Part shown: piece after piece, positions 25,454 to 33,869 of the stretch
Position numbering within the stretch: the stretch's first letter is position 1
Layout of the letters: every line of letters starts with the position of its first letter
From: Clostridia bacterium
GTDB taxonomy: Bacteria; Bacillota; Clostridia; Oscillospirales; CAG-272
Assembly: GCA_017462035.1 (NCBI GenBank)
Contig: JAFTRY010000025.1
Span: forward strand, 1-64,000
Direction: 5' to 3'
Length of the DNA stretch: 64,000 nucleotides
Program-made: the position numbers and the translations under genes
Notes under the pieces: model-generated
Database searches by the model: none
What the model was told of the DNA's origin: nothing
Seen by the model: only the letters and a program-made list of their open reading frames with translations

Positions 25454-26925
25454 GCGAACTAATGCAAGGGATCCATTACACTGAAATTATCAACCGTTCG
25501 GGCATAGACGCGTCAAACACCAATGTTGTCGCTCTTTGCTGTGATTCCCGAAAGGTTTTTTCCGATTCTCTGTTTGTCTGTATCTCCGGTACCCTCACCA
25601 ACGGTCACGACTACGCCCAGGCTGCCTATGAGCGAGGGGGACGTATATTCGTAGCGGAGCGCGCTCTGGAGCTGCCCGAGGATGCGTACATCATCATTTC
25701 CCCTGATACTCGCGTGGCACTGGCTCAGCTTTCTGCCATCTTCTTCGGCAATCCCGCCGACCAGATGACCATCATCGGTGTAACGGGAACAAAGGGAAAA
25801 ACGACCACCTCTCTGATGATCTACCACGTGCTGAACGATAGCGGTGTACCCACCGGCTACATAGGCTCCAACGGAATCTGCTTTGGGGACTACACCTTCG
25901 GTACGGTGAATACCACTCCCGAGAGCTATGATCTGCACTACTACATGCATCAGATGTTAAGCGTGGGAGTGCGGACTCTGGTCATGGAGGTTTCCTCCCA
26001 GGCACTGAAAATGGCTCGAGTTTTTGGTATTCGCTTTGATACCTGTGTCTTTACCAACCTGGCACCCGATCACATCGGAGAGCATGAGCACCCCGATTTT
26101 AACGACTATAAGCACTGCAAGCACACCCTCTTTACCGACTATGGTGCCGAATACATCGTATATAACGCCGACGATGAATATGCCGAGGAAATGATCAGCG
26201 GCAACCGCTGTGAAAAAACGAGCTTTGCCATGAATCACGGAGCGGATTTTCGAGGTGAGGATCTGGAATATTACCGAACTCCCGGCAAAATCGGCGTAAA
26301 CTTCACCTGCCATTACCGCAACGAGAGCTATCCTGTTTCGGTCTCCTTCCCCGGTGAGTTCAGTGCTTATAATGCCATGACTGCCATTGCCGTTTGCTCT
26401 CATCTGGGTCTTCGGATCGCCGACATTGTACGAACCCTCAAGGATATTCGGATCAAGGGGCGTTTTGAGACCTATGAGCTCCCCAACGGTGCTACCGCTG
26501 TCATTGACTACGCCCACAACGGAGTCAGCTTGAAGGCGGCGTTGCAGGCACTGAGAATGTACAAACCCAACCGTCTCATCTGCCTGTTTGGCTCGGTAGG
26601 CGGACGAACCAAGAACCGCCGAGCGGAGCTCGGGCTGGTGGCATCCCGAGACGCGGACTTCTGTATTCTCACCTCGGACAACCCCGACAATGAGCCCCCC
26701 ACCGCCATTATCAGCGAGATTGCTACCTACTTTACCGCCGGCACCTGTCCCTACGTGGCAATTGCCGACAGAAAGAAAGCAATCGAATATGCTCTGTCCC
26801 ACTCTCAGCAGGGTGATATTCTCCTCCTTGCCGGCAAGGGGCACGAGTCTTACCAAATTATTTGCGGTGTTCGAGAGGACTTCAACGAGGCGGAGATCAT
26901 TCGCCGCTTCTGTCTAATCAATTAA
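25444..26925 (+). CDS. murE: MurE-type UDP-N-acetylmuramyl-tripeptide synthetase
   Basis: 493 residues from the ATG at 25444. The three Mur ligase domains are visible: N-terminal UDP-binding domain with CDSRKVFSDSLFVCISG, central ATPase with the P-loop GVTGTKGKTTTSL and a HEHPDF...K segment, and the C-terminal domain with GRFETYELP and LTSDNPDNEPP. It adds the third stem-peptide residue. DAP-adding MurE enzymes carry DNPR at the last motif; here it reads DNPD, so the amino acid added is uncertain. It lies outside a dcw cluster and beside a racemase, so a second, specialised MurE is possible. Confidence 0.85.
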   Translation: MLLSELMQGIHYTEIINRSGIDASNTNVVALCCDSRKVFSDSLFVCISGTLTNGHDYAQAAYERGGRIFVAERALELPEDAYIIISPDTRVALAQLSAIFFGNPADQMTIIGVTGTKGKTTTSLMIYHVLNDSGVPTGYIGSNGICFGDYTFGTVNTTPESYDLHYYMHQMLSVGVRTLVMEVSSQALKMARVFGIRFDTCVFTNLAPDHIGEHEHPDFNDYKHCKHTLFTDYGAEYIVYNADDEYAEEMISGNRCEKTSFAMNHGADFRGEDLEYYRTPGKIGVNFTCHYRNESYPVSVSFPGEFSAYNAMTAIAVCSHLGLRIADIVRTLKDIRIKGRFETYELPNGATAVIDYAHNGVSLKAALQALRMYKPNRLICLFGSVGGRTKNRRAELGLVASRDADFCILTSDNPDNEPPTAIISEIATYFTAGTCPYVAIADRKKAIEYALSHSQQGDILLLAGKGHESYQIICGVREDFNEAEIIRRFCLIN

Positions 26926-26970
26926 CATGCTGAGGGAAGACCTCCCTCTCATAACAAATTTCCATGAACT

Positions 26971-27005
26971 GAGCACGAGAACCACAAATTCTCGTGCTTT
27001 TTTAT
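26971..27005 (+). terminator. intrinsic terminator after murE-type gene
   Basis: GCACGAGAA (26973-26981) pairs with TTCTCGTGC (26989-26997) and is followed by six Ts. Confidence 0.92.
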
Positions 27006-27016
27006 GGGAATTTTAT

Positions 27017-27073
27017 TTCTTAAGAAAAGTTAAAAAAATTCAACGTGAAATCTTAAGAAATCGGTTGTATAAT
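27017..27073 (+). promoter_or_regulatory. two-component operon promoter with paired TCTTAAGA sites
   Basis: Two copies of the palindrome TCTTAAGA (27018-27025 and 27051-27058) are spaced 33 bp apart, about three helical turns. A TATAAT box follows at 27068-27073 with no good -35 box. The arrangement suggests an operator for the response regulator encoded just downstream (autoregulation, inferred). The leader would be very short. Confidence 0.55.
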
Positions 27074-27093
27074 ATCATTCGGAGGTGAAAATC

Positions 27094-27774
27094 ATGACAA
27101 TTCTTGTGGTAGACGATGACAAAGAGATCGTCGAGAGCATCGGGATCTTCCTGTCGGGAGAGGGCTATACGGTGCTCAAAGCATATAGTGGACTTGAGGC
27201 ACTGGAGATCGCTTTTGAGCAAGAGGTCCATCTGATGATTCTTGACGTGATGATGCCAAAGCTGGACGGGATCAAAACACTCATGAGGCTGAGGGAAAAG
27301 AAAAATATCCCCGTCATCATTCTGTCCGCCAAATCCGAGGACACAGACAAGATCTTGGGTCTTACAGCCGGAGCGGACGACTACGTGACAAAGCCCTTTA
27401 ATCCGTCCGAGCTGATGGCACGCGTAAAATCTCAATTGAGAAGGTATACGACGCTGGGTTCCATGGCACATCGCCCCGACAAAATCAGCATCTCGGGACT
27501 TACCGTCAATACGGACAGCAGAACGGTAACGGTAGACGGTGAGGACGTTCGGTTGACCCCCATCGAATATAAGATCCTTGAGCTCCTGGCGCGAAACCGA
27601 GGCAGGGTGTTTTCAGCGGAGGAGATCTATCAAAGGGTATGGAACGAAGAGACCGTCGTTGGGGACAACACCATTGCCGTACATATCAGGCACATCAGAG
27701 AAAAGACGGAAATCAATCCAAAAGACCCAAAATACATTAAGGTAGTATGGGGAATCGGATATAAAATCGATTGA
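27094..27774 (+). CDS. OmpR-family response regulator
   Basis: 226 residues. The receiver domain (1-120) has the acidic pocket Asp7-Asp8-Asp9, the phosphoacceptor Asp51 in LMILDVMMPKLDG and a late Lys in YVTKPFNPSEL. The C-terminal winged helix (about 130-226) ends in VWGIGYKID, typical of OmpR/PhoB. The ATG at 27094 is 8 nt after GGAGG; the in-frame GTG at 27085 overlaps that RBS and is less likely. It is coupled to the kinase gene 10 nt downstream. Confidence 0.94.
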   Translation: MTILVVDDDKEIVESIGIFLSGEGYTVLKAYSGLEALEIAFEQEVHLMILDVMMPKLDGIKTLMRLREKKNIPVIILSAKSEDTDKILGLTAGADDYVTKPFNPSELMARVKSQLRRYTTLGSMAHRPDKISISGLTVNTDSRTVTVDGEDVRLTPIEYKILELLARNRGRVFSAEEIYQRVWNEETVVGDNTIAVHIRHIREKTEINPKDPKYIKVVWGIGYKID

Positions 27775-27784
27775 GGAGAGCAAA

Positions 27785-29794
27785 ATGAGAAAAATCATCT
27801 ATTCCAGAACGCTGAAATGCTTTGCCGTATTGCTGGTCATATTCTATGTCTCCGTAGGGGCTTACACCGCAACCGATGCCATGATGCGATATAATAAAGA
27901 AACTGAGCGGGTCTACGGATTTGAGGGATCCTTTCAGGATTCACGATACTTATCAGCCCTGTTGTCGGCTCCCGAGGCAACGGTAGAAAGCATCTACCGT
28001 CAATACTACGATGACCTCCATGAAGCAGACACCCCCGATCTGACCTTCGAGGAATCTCTGAGAGAGGCATTGAAAAATCTTTGGTGCAGCGACAAGGTAA
28101 ATTATTATGTATCGGTGAACGAGACCGTATTTACGAATTGTGGATCCGAGAACGGTGACGACCTCACCGACATGGAATTTTACTTCAAAAGCACGGTAGA
28201 CAAAAAGGGGCTCCTTTCCTGGGTAAGCAGTGCGCGGAACGATTTCAGCTGTCTGGACAGCGAGATCATTGGCAAGGCGGGTGATGAGGTAACGGTCATT
28301 GCCGCCATCAATCCCGTATACGTGGAGGGTGCCAGAATCGCGTGGGAAAGACAGGAAAACCTATTTTTTGAGGCATTATACCAAACGGCTTTGGTAACGA
28401 TTCTATCGGTTGCCTTATTCATTTACCTCATATGCGTAGCAGGTAAGAACTCACGGGGAGAAACAACTGGCTGTTGGATCGATCTCATGTGGACAGAGGT
28501 ACATTTGATCGTCTTGATCTCCGCGATCATCGTGGGTGCCGCTCTCTGGATCGTTCTGATCGAGGACGGATATTATTTCTCCCATCGGCTGTGGAGCATT
28601 TCCGCCCTGTCTATTGCCGCGGTAACTGGTGCCATTGTGCTGACCTCCTCGCTGTCGCTGGTGCGAAAGATCAAAACACGTAACTTCTTAAACACAAGTG
28701 GGATCGTAATCCTTTGTAAATGGTTGGGGAAATGGGCAAGGAGGCTCGTCAAAGCCATGATTCACAGCGGCAAAAGCTTAAAAAAATCCCTGTCCAGGAC
28801 ACTGTTCAAAAAAACCGGTGCCATATTCTGTACCCTGCTCCTGTTTTATACGGCGGCGGTGGGATTTTGCGGGATACTTAGCGCACTATCCCCCCTCGGT
28901 ATCCTTCTTGGTTTGGTTGCCTTTCTCGCCGGTTGCTTTTTTCTCGCCTACCGAGGCGCGGATTTAGATGCCATTAAGGATGGGGCAAAGCGCATCAGAG
29001 AAGGAGAACTTGGCTACAAGATCGAAGCACTCAAGTGCGATGACCTAAAATCCACGGCTCGGGACATTAATGAGATTGCGGAGGGACTGGAGAGATCGGT
29101 AGCGGAGAGAACCAAAGCCGAGAGAATGAAGACCGAGCTGATCACCAATGTTTCACACGATCTCAAGACTCCTCTCACCTCCATCATCACCTATACCGAG
29201 CTACTTTCGAAGCTGGAAGGGCTCCCCGAGGAGGCAAAGGATTACATCGGAGTGATCGCCAAAAAAAGTGACCGCTTGGAAAAGCTGACCCGAGATCTTT
29301 TTGATATTTCGAAAGCGCAAAGCGGAAACGAAGAAGTGATCCTTGAACGGCTTGATACGGCATTGCTGATCCAACAAGCACTGGGGGAATACGATAAGGA
29401 GCTCAAAGAGTCCGGACTTACCCTTTGCGTGGATCTGGAAAAGGATCTGTACATCTTCGCTGACGGCAGAAAGCTCTCTCGCGTGCTGGGCAATCTTCTG
29501 GAAAACATTCTGAAATACACCCTGCCACAGACCAGAGTATTCATTCGTGCCTATTCCCTGGATGACGAGATTCAGATCGAGCTGAAGAACGTCTCCTCTT
29601 ACCCCTTGGATTTCAACGAGGAAGAAATTCTGGGACGGTTTGTAAGAGGGGACGAGGCAAGAAGCACCGAGGGAAACGGGTTAGGTCTTGCCATCGCAAA
29701 AAGCTATACCGAGCTTTGCGGCGGTCAATTCCGAGTTCTTTTGGACGGAGATCTGTTCAAGACCGTGCTGATCTTCAAAAAAATTTCATTTTAA
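27785..29794 (+). CDS. membrane sensor histidine kinase
   Basis: 669 residues. A first membrane helix lies near residues 13-30, an outer sensor region to about 190, then several helices (about 193-217, 232-256, 269-290 and 345-392), more than in a standard two-helix kinase. A HAMP-like linker precedes the dimerisation domain, where His458 in NVSHDLKTPLTS is the phosphorylated residue. The ATPase domain has the N box GNLLENILKYT and the G box GNGLGLAIAKS. It works with the preceding response regulator. The outer domain and signal are not recognised. Confidence 0.92.
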   Translation: MRKIIYSRTLKCFAVLLVIFYVSVGAYTATDAMMRYNKETERVYGFEGSFQDSRYLSALLSAPEATVESIYRQYYDDLHEADTPDLTFEESLREALKNLWCSDKVNYYVSVNETVFTNCGSENGDDLTDMEFYFKSTVDKKGLLSWVSSARNDFSCLDSEIIGKAGDEVTVIAAINPVYVEGARIAWERQENLFFEALYQTALVTILSVALFIYLICVAGKNSRGETTGCWIDLMWTEVHLIVLISAIIVGAALWIVLIEDGYYFSHRLWSISALSIAAVTGAIVLTSSLSLVRKIKTRNFLNTSGIVILCKWLGKWARRLVKAMIHSGKSLKKSLSRTLFKKTGAIFCTLLLFYTAAVGFCGILSALSPLGILLGLVAFLAGCFFLAYRGADLDAIKDGAKRIREGELGYKIEALKCDDLKSTARDINEIAEGLERSVAERTKAERMKTELITNVSHDLKTPLTSIITYTELLSKLEGLPEEAKDYIGVIAKKSDRLEKLTRDLFDISKAQSGNEEVILERLDTALLIQQALGEYDKELKESGLTLCVDLEKDLYIFADGRKLSRVLGNLLENILKYTLPQTRVFIRAYSLDDEIQIELKNVSSYPLDFNEEEILGRFVRGDEARSTEGNGLGLAIAKSYTELCGGQFRVLLDGDLFKTVLIFKKISF

Positions 29795-29807
29795 AAACTC
29801 CATCCAA

Positions 29808-29841
29808 GCCCATGCGATAGAAAACGTCGCATGGGCTTTTC
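29808..29841 (+). terminator. intrinsic terminator after the histidine kinase
   Basis: GCCCATGCGA (29808-29817) pairs with TCGCATGGGC (29827-29836), followed by TTTT. Confidence 0.88.
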
Positions 29842-29893
29842 GGTATAGCGGCAGGTTTTCTCTTCAACACGCTCCCACTTTTTCATCTCCCTA

Positions 29894-29923
29894 TTGACAA
29901 AGGTGGGGAGAATATGATAAAAT
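29894..29923 (+). promoter_or_regulatory. promoter of prfB
   Basis: TTGACA (29894-29899), 18-nt spacer and TAAAAT (29918-29923) with an extended TG element. Confidence 0.75.
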
Positions 29924-29956
29924 AAATAGGAATGTAAACTTAATGAATTCAGAAAA

Positions 29957-29975
29957 GCACCCGACTGACGGGTGC
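29957..29975 (+). promoter_or_regulatory. leader hairpin in front of prfB
   Basis: GCACCCG pairs with CGGGTGC around an ACTGA loop. It ends directly at the GGGAGG ribosome binding site (29976-29981), so it may influence initiation at the TTG start. Confidence 0.6.
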
Positions 29976-29987
29976 GGGAGGTTTTGT

Positions 29988-31094
29988 TTGATTATCGCAT
30001 TAGAGGACGCAAAATACAAGCTGATCGGCATGCGCGCCGATCTTTCCGACCTTGGCTCGGCATTGCGCATTGAGGAGTTGAAGGCACTGGCATCCGATCT
30101 GGACACACAAACTCTGGATCCGAACTTCTGGTCCAACCAGGAGAATTCCTCCAAGGTACTGCAAAAACTAAAGCAGACCAAGGACACCATCGAGAGCTAC
30201 GAGGCTCTGTGTAGCCGTCTGGAGGATGCCATTACCCTGGCAGAAATGGCAATTGAGGAAAACGAAGAGGGCTACGTGGAGGAGGTAGAGAATGAGCTCA
30301 CCGCCATCTCCAAGGAAGCCGAGAGCAAACGGATCGAAATCCTTCTCTCTGGTGAATACGACAAAAACAATGCCATCGTTTCCTTCCATCCCGGTGCCGG
30401 CGGCACCGAGGCTCAGGACTGGGCACAGATGCTTTACCGCATGATCACCCGTTGGGCAGAGCGCCACAACTATAAGTATAAGCTTTTGGACTGGCTGGAC
30501 GGAGATGCCGCCGGGATCAAGAGCGCCACGATCATGGTTGAGGGACTGAACGCTTACGGATACCTAAAAGCGGAAAACGGCGTACACCGTTTGGTACGCG
30601 TGTCTCCCTTCGATGCCGCGGGCAGGCGGCAGACCTCCTTTGCCTCCATTGAGGTCATGCCCGAGTTTGACAACATTGATAAGATCGAGATTCGGGAAGA
30701 GGATATTGAAGTAACCGCTCACCGCTCCAGCGGCGCAGGCGGTCAGCACATCAACAAAACGGACTCTGCTATCCGGATCCTCCACAAGCCCACGGGTATT
30801 GTGGTAGGATGCCAAACCGAGCGCTCTCAGCTGCAAAACAAAGAAACTGCTATGAAGATGCTGAAGGCAAAGCTGATGGAGATCAAGCTCCGTGAACGGC
30901 TGGATACCATCGAGGACATCCAGGGTAACAAGACCAACATCGAGTGGGGTGCCCAGATCTGCTCCTATGTCTTCATGCCCTACACCTTGGCAAAGGACAC
31001 CCGTACCGGCTACGAGGACGGAAATATTTCCGCCGTTATGGATGGGGAAATCGACGGATTCATCAATGAATATTTGAAAATGAACGCGAAATGA
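29988..31094 (+). CDS. prfB: peptide chain release factor 2
   Basis: 368 residues; it releases peptides at UGA and UAA. The GGQ motif is Gly251-Gly252-Gln253 (SSGAGGQHINKTDSA), the anticodon-like region contains the segment SPFDAAGRRQTSFAS and the Walker-like PGAGGTEAQDWA. I place the start at TTG 29988 because GGGAGG lies 6 nt upstream; the in-frame ATG at 29943 has no RBS and lies too near the transcription start. The usual programmed +1 frameshift (CUU UGA near codon 25) is absent and the frame is continuous, so that autoregulation is missing. Confidence 0.93.
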   Translation: MIIALEDAKYKLIGMRADLSDLGSALRIEELKALASDLDTQTLDPNFWSNQENSSKVLQKLKQTKDTIESYEALCSRLEDAITLAEMAIEENEEGYVEEVENELTAISKEAESKRIEILLSGEYDKNNAIVSFHPGAGGTEAQDWAQMLYRMITRWAERHNYKYKLLDWLDGDAAGIKSATIMVEGLNAYGYLKAENGVHRLVRVSPFDAAGRRQTSFASIEVMPEFDNIDKIEIREEDIEVTAHRSSGAGGQHINKTDSAIRILHKPTGIVVGCQTERSQLQNKETAMKMLKAKLMEIKLRERLDTIEDIQGNKTNIEWGAQICSYVFMPYTLAKDTRTGYEDGNISAVMDGEIDGFINEYLKMNAK

Positions 31095-31182
31095 CAGTCG
31101 ATGGGCTATCGGATTTAGCGCAGAAACTGTGATTGGGTTCTCGTCGGCGTTCAAATGTACGCCAGAGGACCAAACCGTAGCT

Positions 31183-31292
31183 AAAAATACACGTAAAATT
31201 GAAATTCCTAAGGAATGCTACAAAAACCGCTTCTAACGTCGTATTTTGACGGTGGAAACGGTTTTTTATTGATTATTTATCCGTGTATTTTT
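31183..31292 (+). repeat. nested inverted repeat / terminator downstream of prfB
   Basis: Positions 31095-31443 hold no gene. Three nested pairings are seen: AAAAATACACG (31183-31193) with CGTGTATTTTT (31282-31292), AAAAACCG (31222-31229) with CGGTTTTT (31259-31266), and CGTC with GACG (31237-31251). A separate palindrome ATTCCTAAGGAAT lies at 31204-31216. The inner pairing followed by a T-run can terminate prfB. The outer arms could be a larger structured RNA or remnant of a small element. Confidence 0.55.
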
Positions 31293-31443
31293 GTTCTGAA
31301 CCAAACGCAACTGCCTCTTCTCGCATCATTGATTTATGAGGCAAACACAGCAAACAGCTTTTTTCAGCGACTCATGTCCGTTGGGCGGGATGGAAAAAGA
31401 CGCAAAATGAGCAATATTTGTCTCAATGCAAATGAGAATTGAC

Positions 31444-31472
31444 TTGAAATCCCCAAGGAATTGTCTTATAAT
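31444..31472 (+). promoter_or_regulatory. promoter of the Gfo/Idh/MocA gene
   Basis: TTGAAA (31444-31449), 17-nt spacer, TATAAT (31467-31472), about 64 nt upstream of the start codon. Confidence 0.72.
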
Positions 31473-31535
31473 ACAGGTACAATCGGAAAATGAGGGAGGT
31501 GCCGCCCATATTCGGCACGAAAGGAAGGATCCATT

Positions 31536-32615
31536 ATGGAAAAGATCGATCAGATTCAAAAGAAAAGGGTTGCCGTGATTGGTTACGGCGGCATGGGTGG
31601 CTGGCACACCAAATATTTGCTGAAAAGCGATGTGGCGGAGCTTGCCGGTATCTGGGATATTAAAGAGGACCGCAGGGCACTGGCAGCTGAGAGAGGTATT
31701 TTTGTATACGATTCCTTTGATGCCGTTCTCGCCGACCCAACCGTGGATATTTTGACTCTTGCCGTACCTAATGAGCTTCATATGCCCATGGCGGTCACCG
31801 CAATGGAGGCGGGAAAGAATGTCATCTCCGAAAAGCCCGTTACCATGAGCTCCGATGATCTTTCCAAGATGATCGATGCCTCTGTCCGTACCGGCAAGCT
31901 TTTCACCACTCACCAAAACCGCAGATGGGACTGCGATTATCTGATGATGAAGCAGGTTTACGCCTCCGGGATGCTGGGTGAGGTATTCGGAATTGAATCC
32001 CGGGTTCAGGGCTCCAGAGGAATCCCCGGTGATTGGCGTGGCAAAAAGGAGCACGGCGGCGGTATGATCCTGGACTGGGGTGTTCATCTGATCGACCAAA
32101 TGCTGGGAATCGTATATGACCGGAAGGTGGAAAAGGTTTATTGCCGTTGCGATCATATTACCAACTATGAAGTGGATGACGGATTCAAGCTGGATCTGTA
32201 CTTCGAGAAAGACCTGACCGCTCGCATTGAGGTGGGGACCTCCCATTTCATTTCCCTGCCCCGCTATTATATGACCGGAGAGAACGGTTCCGCATTGATT
32301 CGTGATTGGACCGACGATTGCCGTATCGTCGCTTGTAAGAACTGGGACGAAAAGAACGTGGTTCCCGTAGTCACCGCGGCGGGTCTGACCAAGACCATGG
32401 CACCAAGAGACCAAGAAACCATTGCCGAGAGCAGCATTTCCCGCCCTGAATCCGACGTACATGACTTCTACCGCAACGTATGCCTGGCAATTGACGGCAA
32501 AGCGGAACAGATCGTGACTCATGCTCAGCTCATGCGTGTCATGAAGATCATGGAAGCCGCCTTCCGATCCGACGAGCTGGGAATGCCCGTTGTCATCGAC
32601 GACGAAATTTGCTGA
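31536..32615 (+). CDS. Gfo/Idh/MocA family oxidoreductase
   Basis: 359 residues. The N-terminal Rossmann domain opens with VAVIGYGGMGGWHTKYLL (dinucleotide binding). The EKPVTMS motif with its catalytic-type lysine follows around residue 100, then the alpha/beta C-terminal domain with WDCDYLMMK and GGGMILDWGVHLIDQML, where the Asp/His pair of the family sits. It should be an NAD(P)-dependent sugar or inositol dehydrogenase. It forms a single-gene unit, so the substrate cannot be inferred from neighbours. Confidence 0.88.
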   Translation: MEKIDQIQKKRVAVIGYGGMGGWHTKYLLKSDVAELAGIWDIKEDRRALAAERGIFVYDSFDAVLADPTVDILTLAVPNELHMPMAVTAMEAGKNVISEKPVTMSSDDLSKMIDASVRTGKLFTTHQNRRWDCDYLMMKQVYASGMLGEVFGIESRVQGSRGIPGDWRGKKEHGGGMILDWGVHLIDQMLGIVYDRKVEKVYCRCDHITNYEVDDGFKLDLYFEKDLTARIEVGTSHFISLPRYYMTGENGSALIRDWTDDCRIVACKNWDEKNVVPVVTAAGLTKTMAPRDQETIAESSISRPESDVHDFYRNVCLAIDGKAEQIVTHAQLMRVMKIMEAAFRSDELGMPVVIDDEIC

Positions 32616-32699
32616 GTTCTCCTCACCAAATTCCCGGCACCTTCATACTATACTAACGAAGGGTGAAACGCCCTCGATTATGGAATGGAGGATTCATTT

Positions 32700-32792
32700 A
32701 TGAATAACTGTCTGTGCAATCTCTTCGACGACAACTGGATCTGGCTGATCATCATTGCTCTGCTGATCATCTTCTGCTGCTGCGGCGGCTAA
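32700..32792 (+). CDS. 30-residue Cys-rich membrane peptide
   Basis: A frame of 30 residues with the RBS GGAGG 7 nt upstream and a terminator directly after it, so it is a complete small transcription unit. It starts MNNCLCNLFDDN, continues with a hydrophobic helix (residues 13-25) and ends in CCCGG. Cysteines are at 4, 6, 26, 27 and 28. It is predicted to be a single-pass membrane microprotein. Small hydrophobic Cys-rich peptides of this kind occur in spore-forming Clostridia, but I do not recognise a named family. CATACTA at 32645-32651 resembles a sporulation sigma -10 box without a supporting -35 box. Confidence 0.65.
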   Translation: MNNCLCNLFDDNWIWLIIIALLIIFCCCGG

Positions 32793-32801
32793 AAAACTTA
32801 T

Positions 32802-32834
32802 GCCCGTGTGTCCAAAGACACACGGGCTGTTTTC
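32802..32834. terminator. bidirectional terminator
   Basis: GCCCGTGTGTC (32802-32812) pairs with GACACACGGGC (32817-32827) around a CAAA loop, followed by TGTTTTC. It separates the small peptide gene from the convergent asnA. Confidence 0.9.
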
Positions 32835-32838
32835 TTAC

Positions 32839-33846
32839 TTATAGTAGGGTAATACCGTTTTCGGCACATTCCGAAATCATCTCCTCGGGCCAAATGGAGG
32901 TCTGCACCTCTCCGATATGCGCCTTCTCCAGGAGTAGCATACACAAACGAGACTGACCGATACCGCCGCCGATGGTCAACGGCAGCGTTCCGTCCAGGAT
33001 CATTCTGTGGTAAGGGTAAACACGTCGGTCATCGGTGCCTGCTATGGTCAGCTGGCGGTCCATGGCCTCACTGTCCACCCGAATCCCCATAGAGGAGATC
33101 TCCAGGGCGTGCCCAAGAATGGGATCCCAAACGAGAATATCCCCATTCAACGACCAATCGTCGTAGTCAGGGGCTCGGCTGTCGTGGGGCATCCCACTCT
33201 TCAACACGCCTCCGATCTGCATCAAAAATACGATGCCATGCTCACGGGTAACAGCATCCTCCCGCTCCTTGCCGCTCAAATCGGGATACCGATCCTCCAG
33301 CTCCTGAGAGGTGACGAAGGTCACCTCGTCTCCCATGGTTGTTTCCAGCTTAGGATACGCCTTGTTAATATATCCCTTGGTACGGGACAGCGCGCCCACG
33401 ATGGCGCGGACGGTATGTTTCAGGTAGTCCAAGGTACGATCCTCGGCACGGATCACCTTCTCCCAGTCCCACTGATCCACGAAGATTGAATGGGTATTGT
33501 CAACCTTGTCATCACGGCGAATGGCGTTCATATCGGTATAAATTCCCTCTCCCACACGGTAACCGTACCGATGGAGAGCGGTTCTCTTCCATTTTGCCAA
33601 GGACTGCACGACCTCGGCGGTTCCTTCCACCTGGGACATGGTAAAGGAAACCTTTCTCTCCACGCCACTCAGGTCATCGTTCAAACCCTTTCCTTGCTTC
33701 ACCAAGATGGGTGCCGTTACGCGGTCCAAATTCAGTGCCAGTGCCAATTCCTTCTGGAAGGTATCCTTGATCAGCTTGATGGCGCGTTGGGTCTCCCGAA
33801 GGGTAAGCTTCGGATCATAGCTCTTTGGAAAAATCAACTCAGACAT
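32839..33846 (-). CDS. asnA: aspartate--ammonia ligase
   Basis: 335 residues, the ammonia-dependent asparagine synthetase related to class II tRNA synthetases. Typical segments are LNLDRVTAPILV, DDLSGVERKVSF, YTDMNAIRRDD, IFVDQWDWEKVI and GGIGQSRLCMLLLEK near the end. The ATG at 33846 has AAAGGATG upstream; an in-frame ATG at 33861 would add five residues. It follows asnS by 23 nt and shares its Asn T-box, so asparagine supply and charging are adjusted together. Confidence 0.95.
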   Translation of the reverse strand: MSELIFPKSYDPKLTLRETQRAIKLIKDTFQKELALALNLDRVTAPILVKQGKGLNDDLSGVERKVSFTMSQVEGTAEVVQSLAKWKRTALHRYGYRVGEGIYTDMNAIRRDDKVDNTHSIFVDQWDWEKVIRAEDRTLDYLKHTVRAIVGALSRTKGYINKAYPKLETTMGDEVTFVTSQELEDRYPDLSGKEREDAVTREHGIVFLMQIGGVLKSGMPHDSRAPDYDDWSLNGDILVWDPILGHALEISSMGIRVDSEAMDRQLTIAGTDDRRVYPYHRMILDGTLPLTIGGGIGQSRLCMLLLEKAHIGEVQTSIWPEEMISECAENGITLL

Positions 33847-33869
33847 AATACATCCTTTCATGAAGGGGA

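Noticed and set aside
29988-30080. Programmed frameshift in prfB
   Set aside because: No CUU-UGA site and no in-frame stop near codon 25; the frame is open throughout.
31326-32522. Minus-strand frame of 398 codons opposite the Gfo/Idh/MocA gene
   Set aside because: The plus-strand protein has all family motifs; the antisense product has none.
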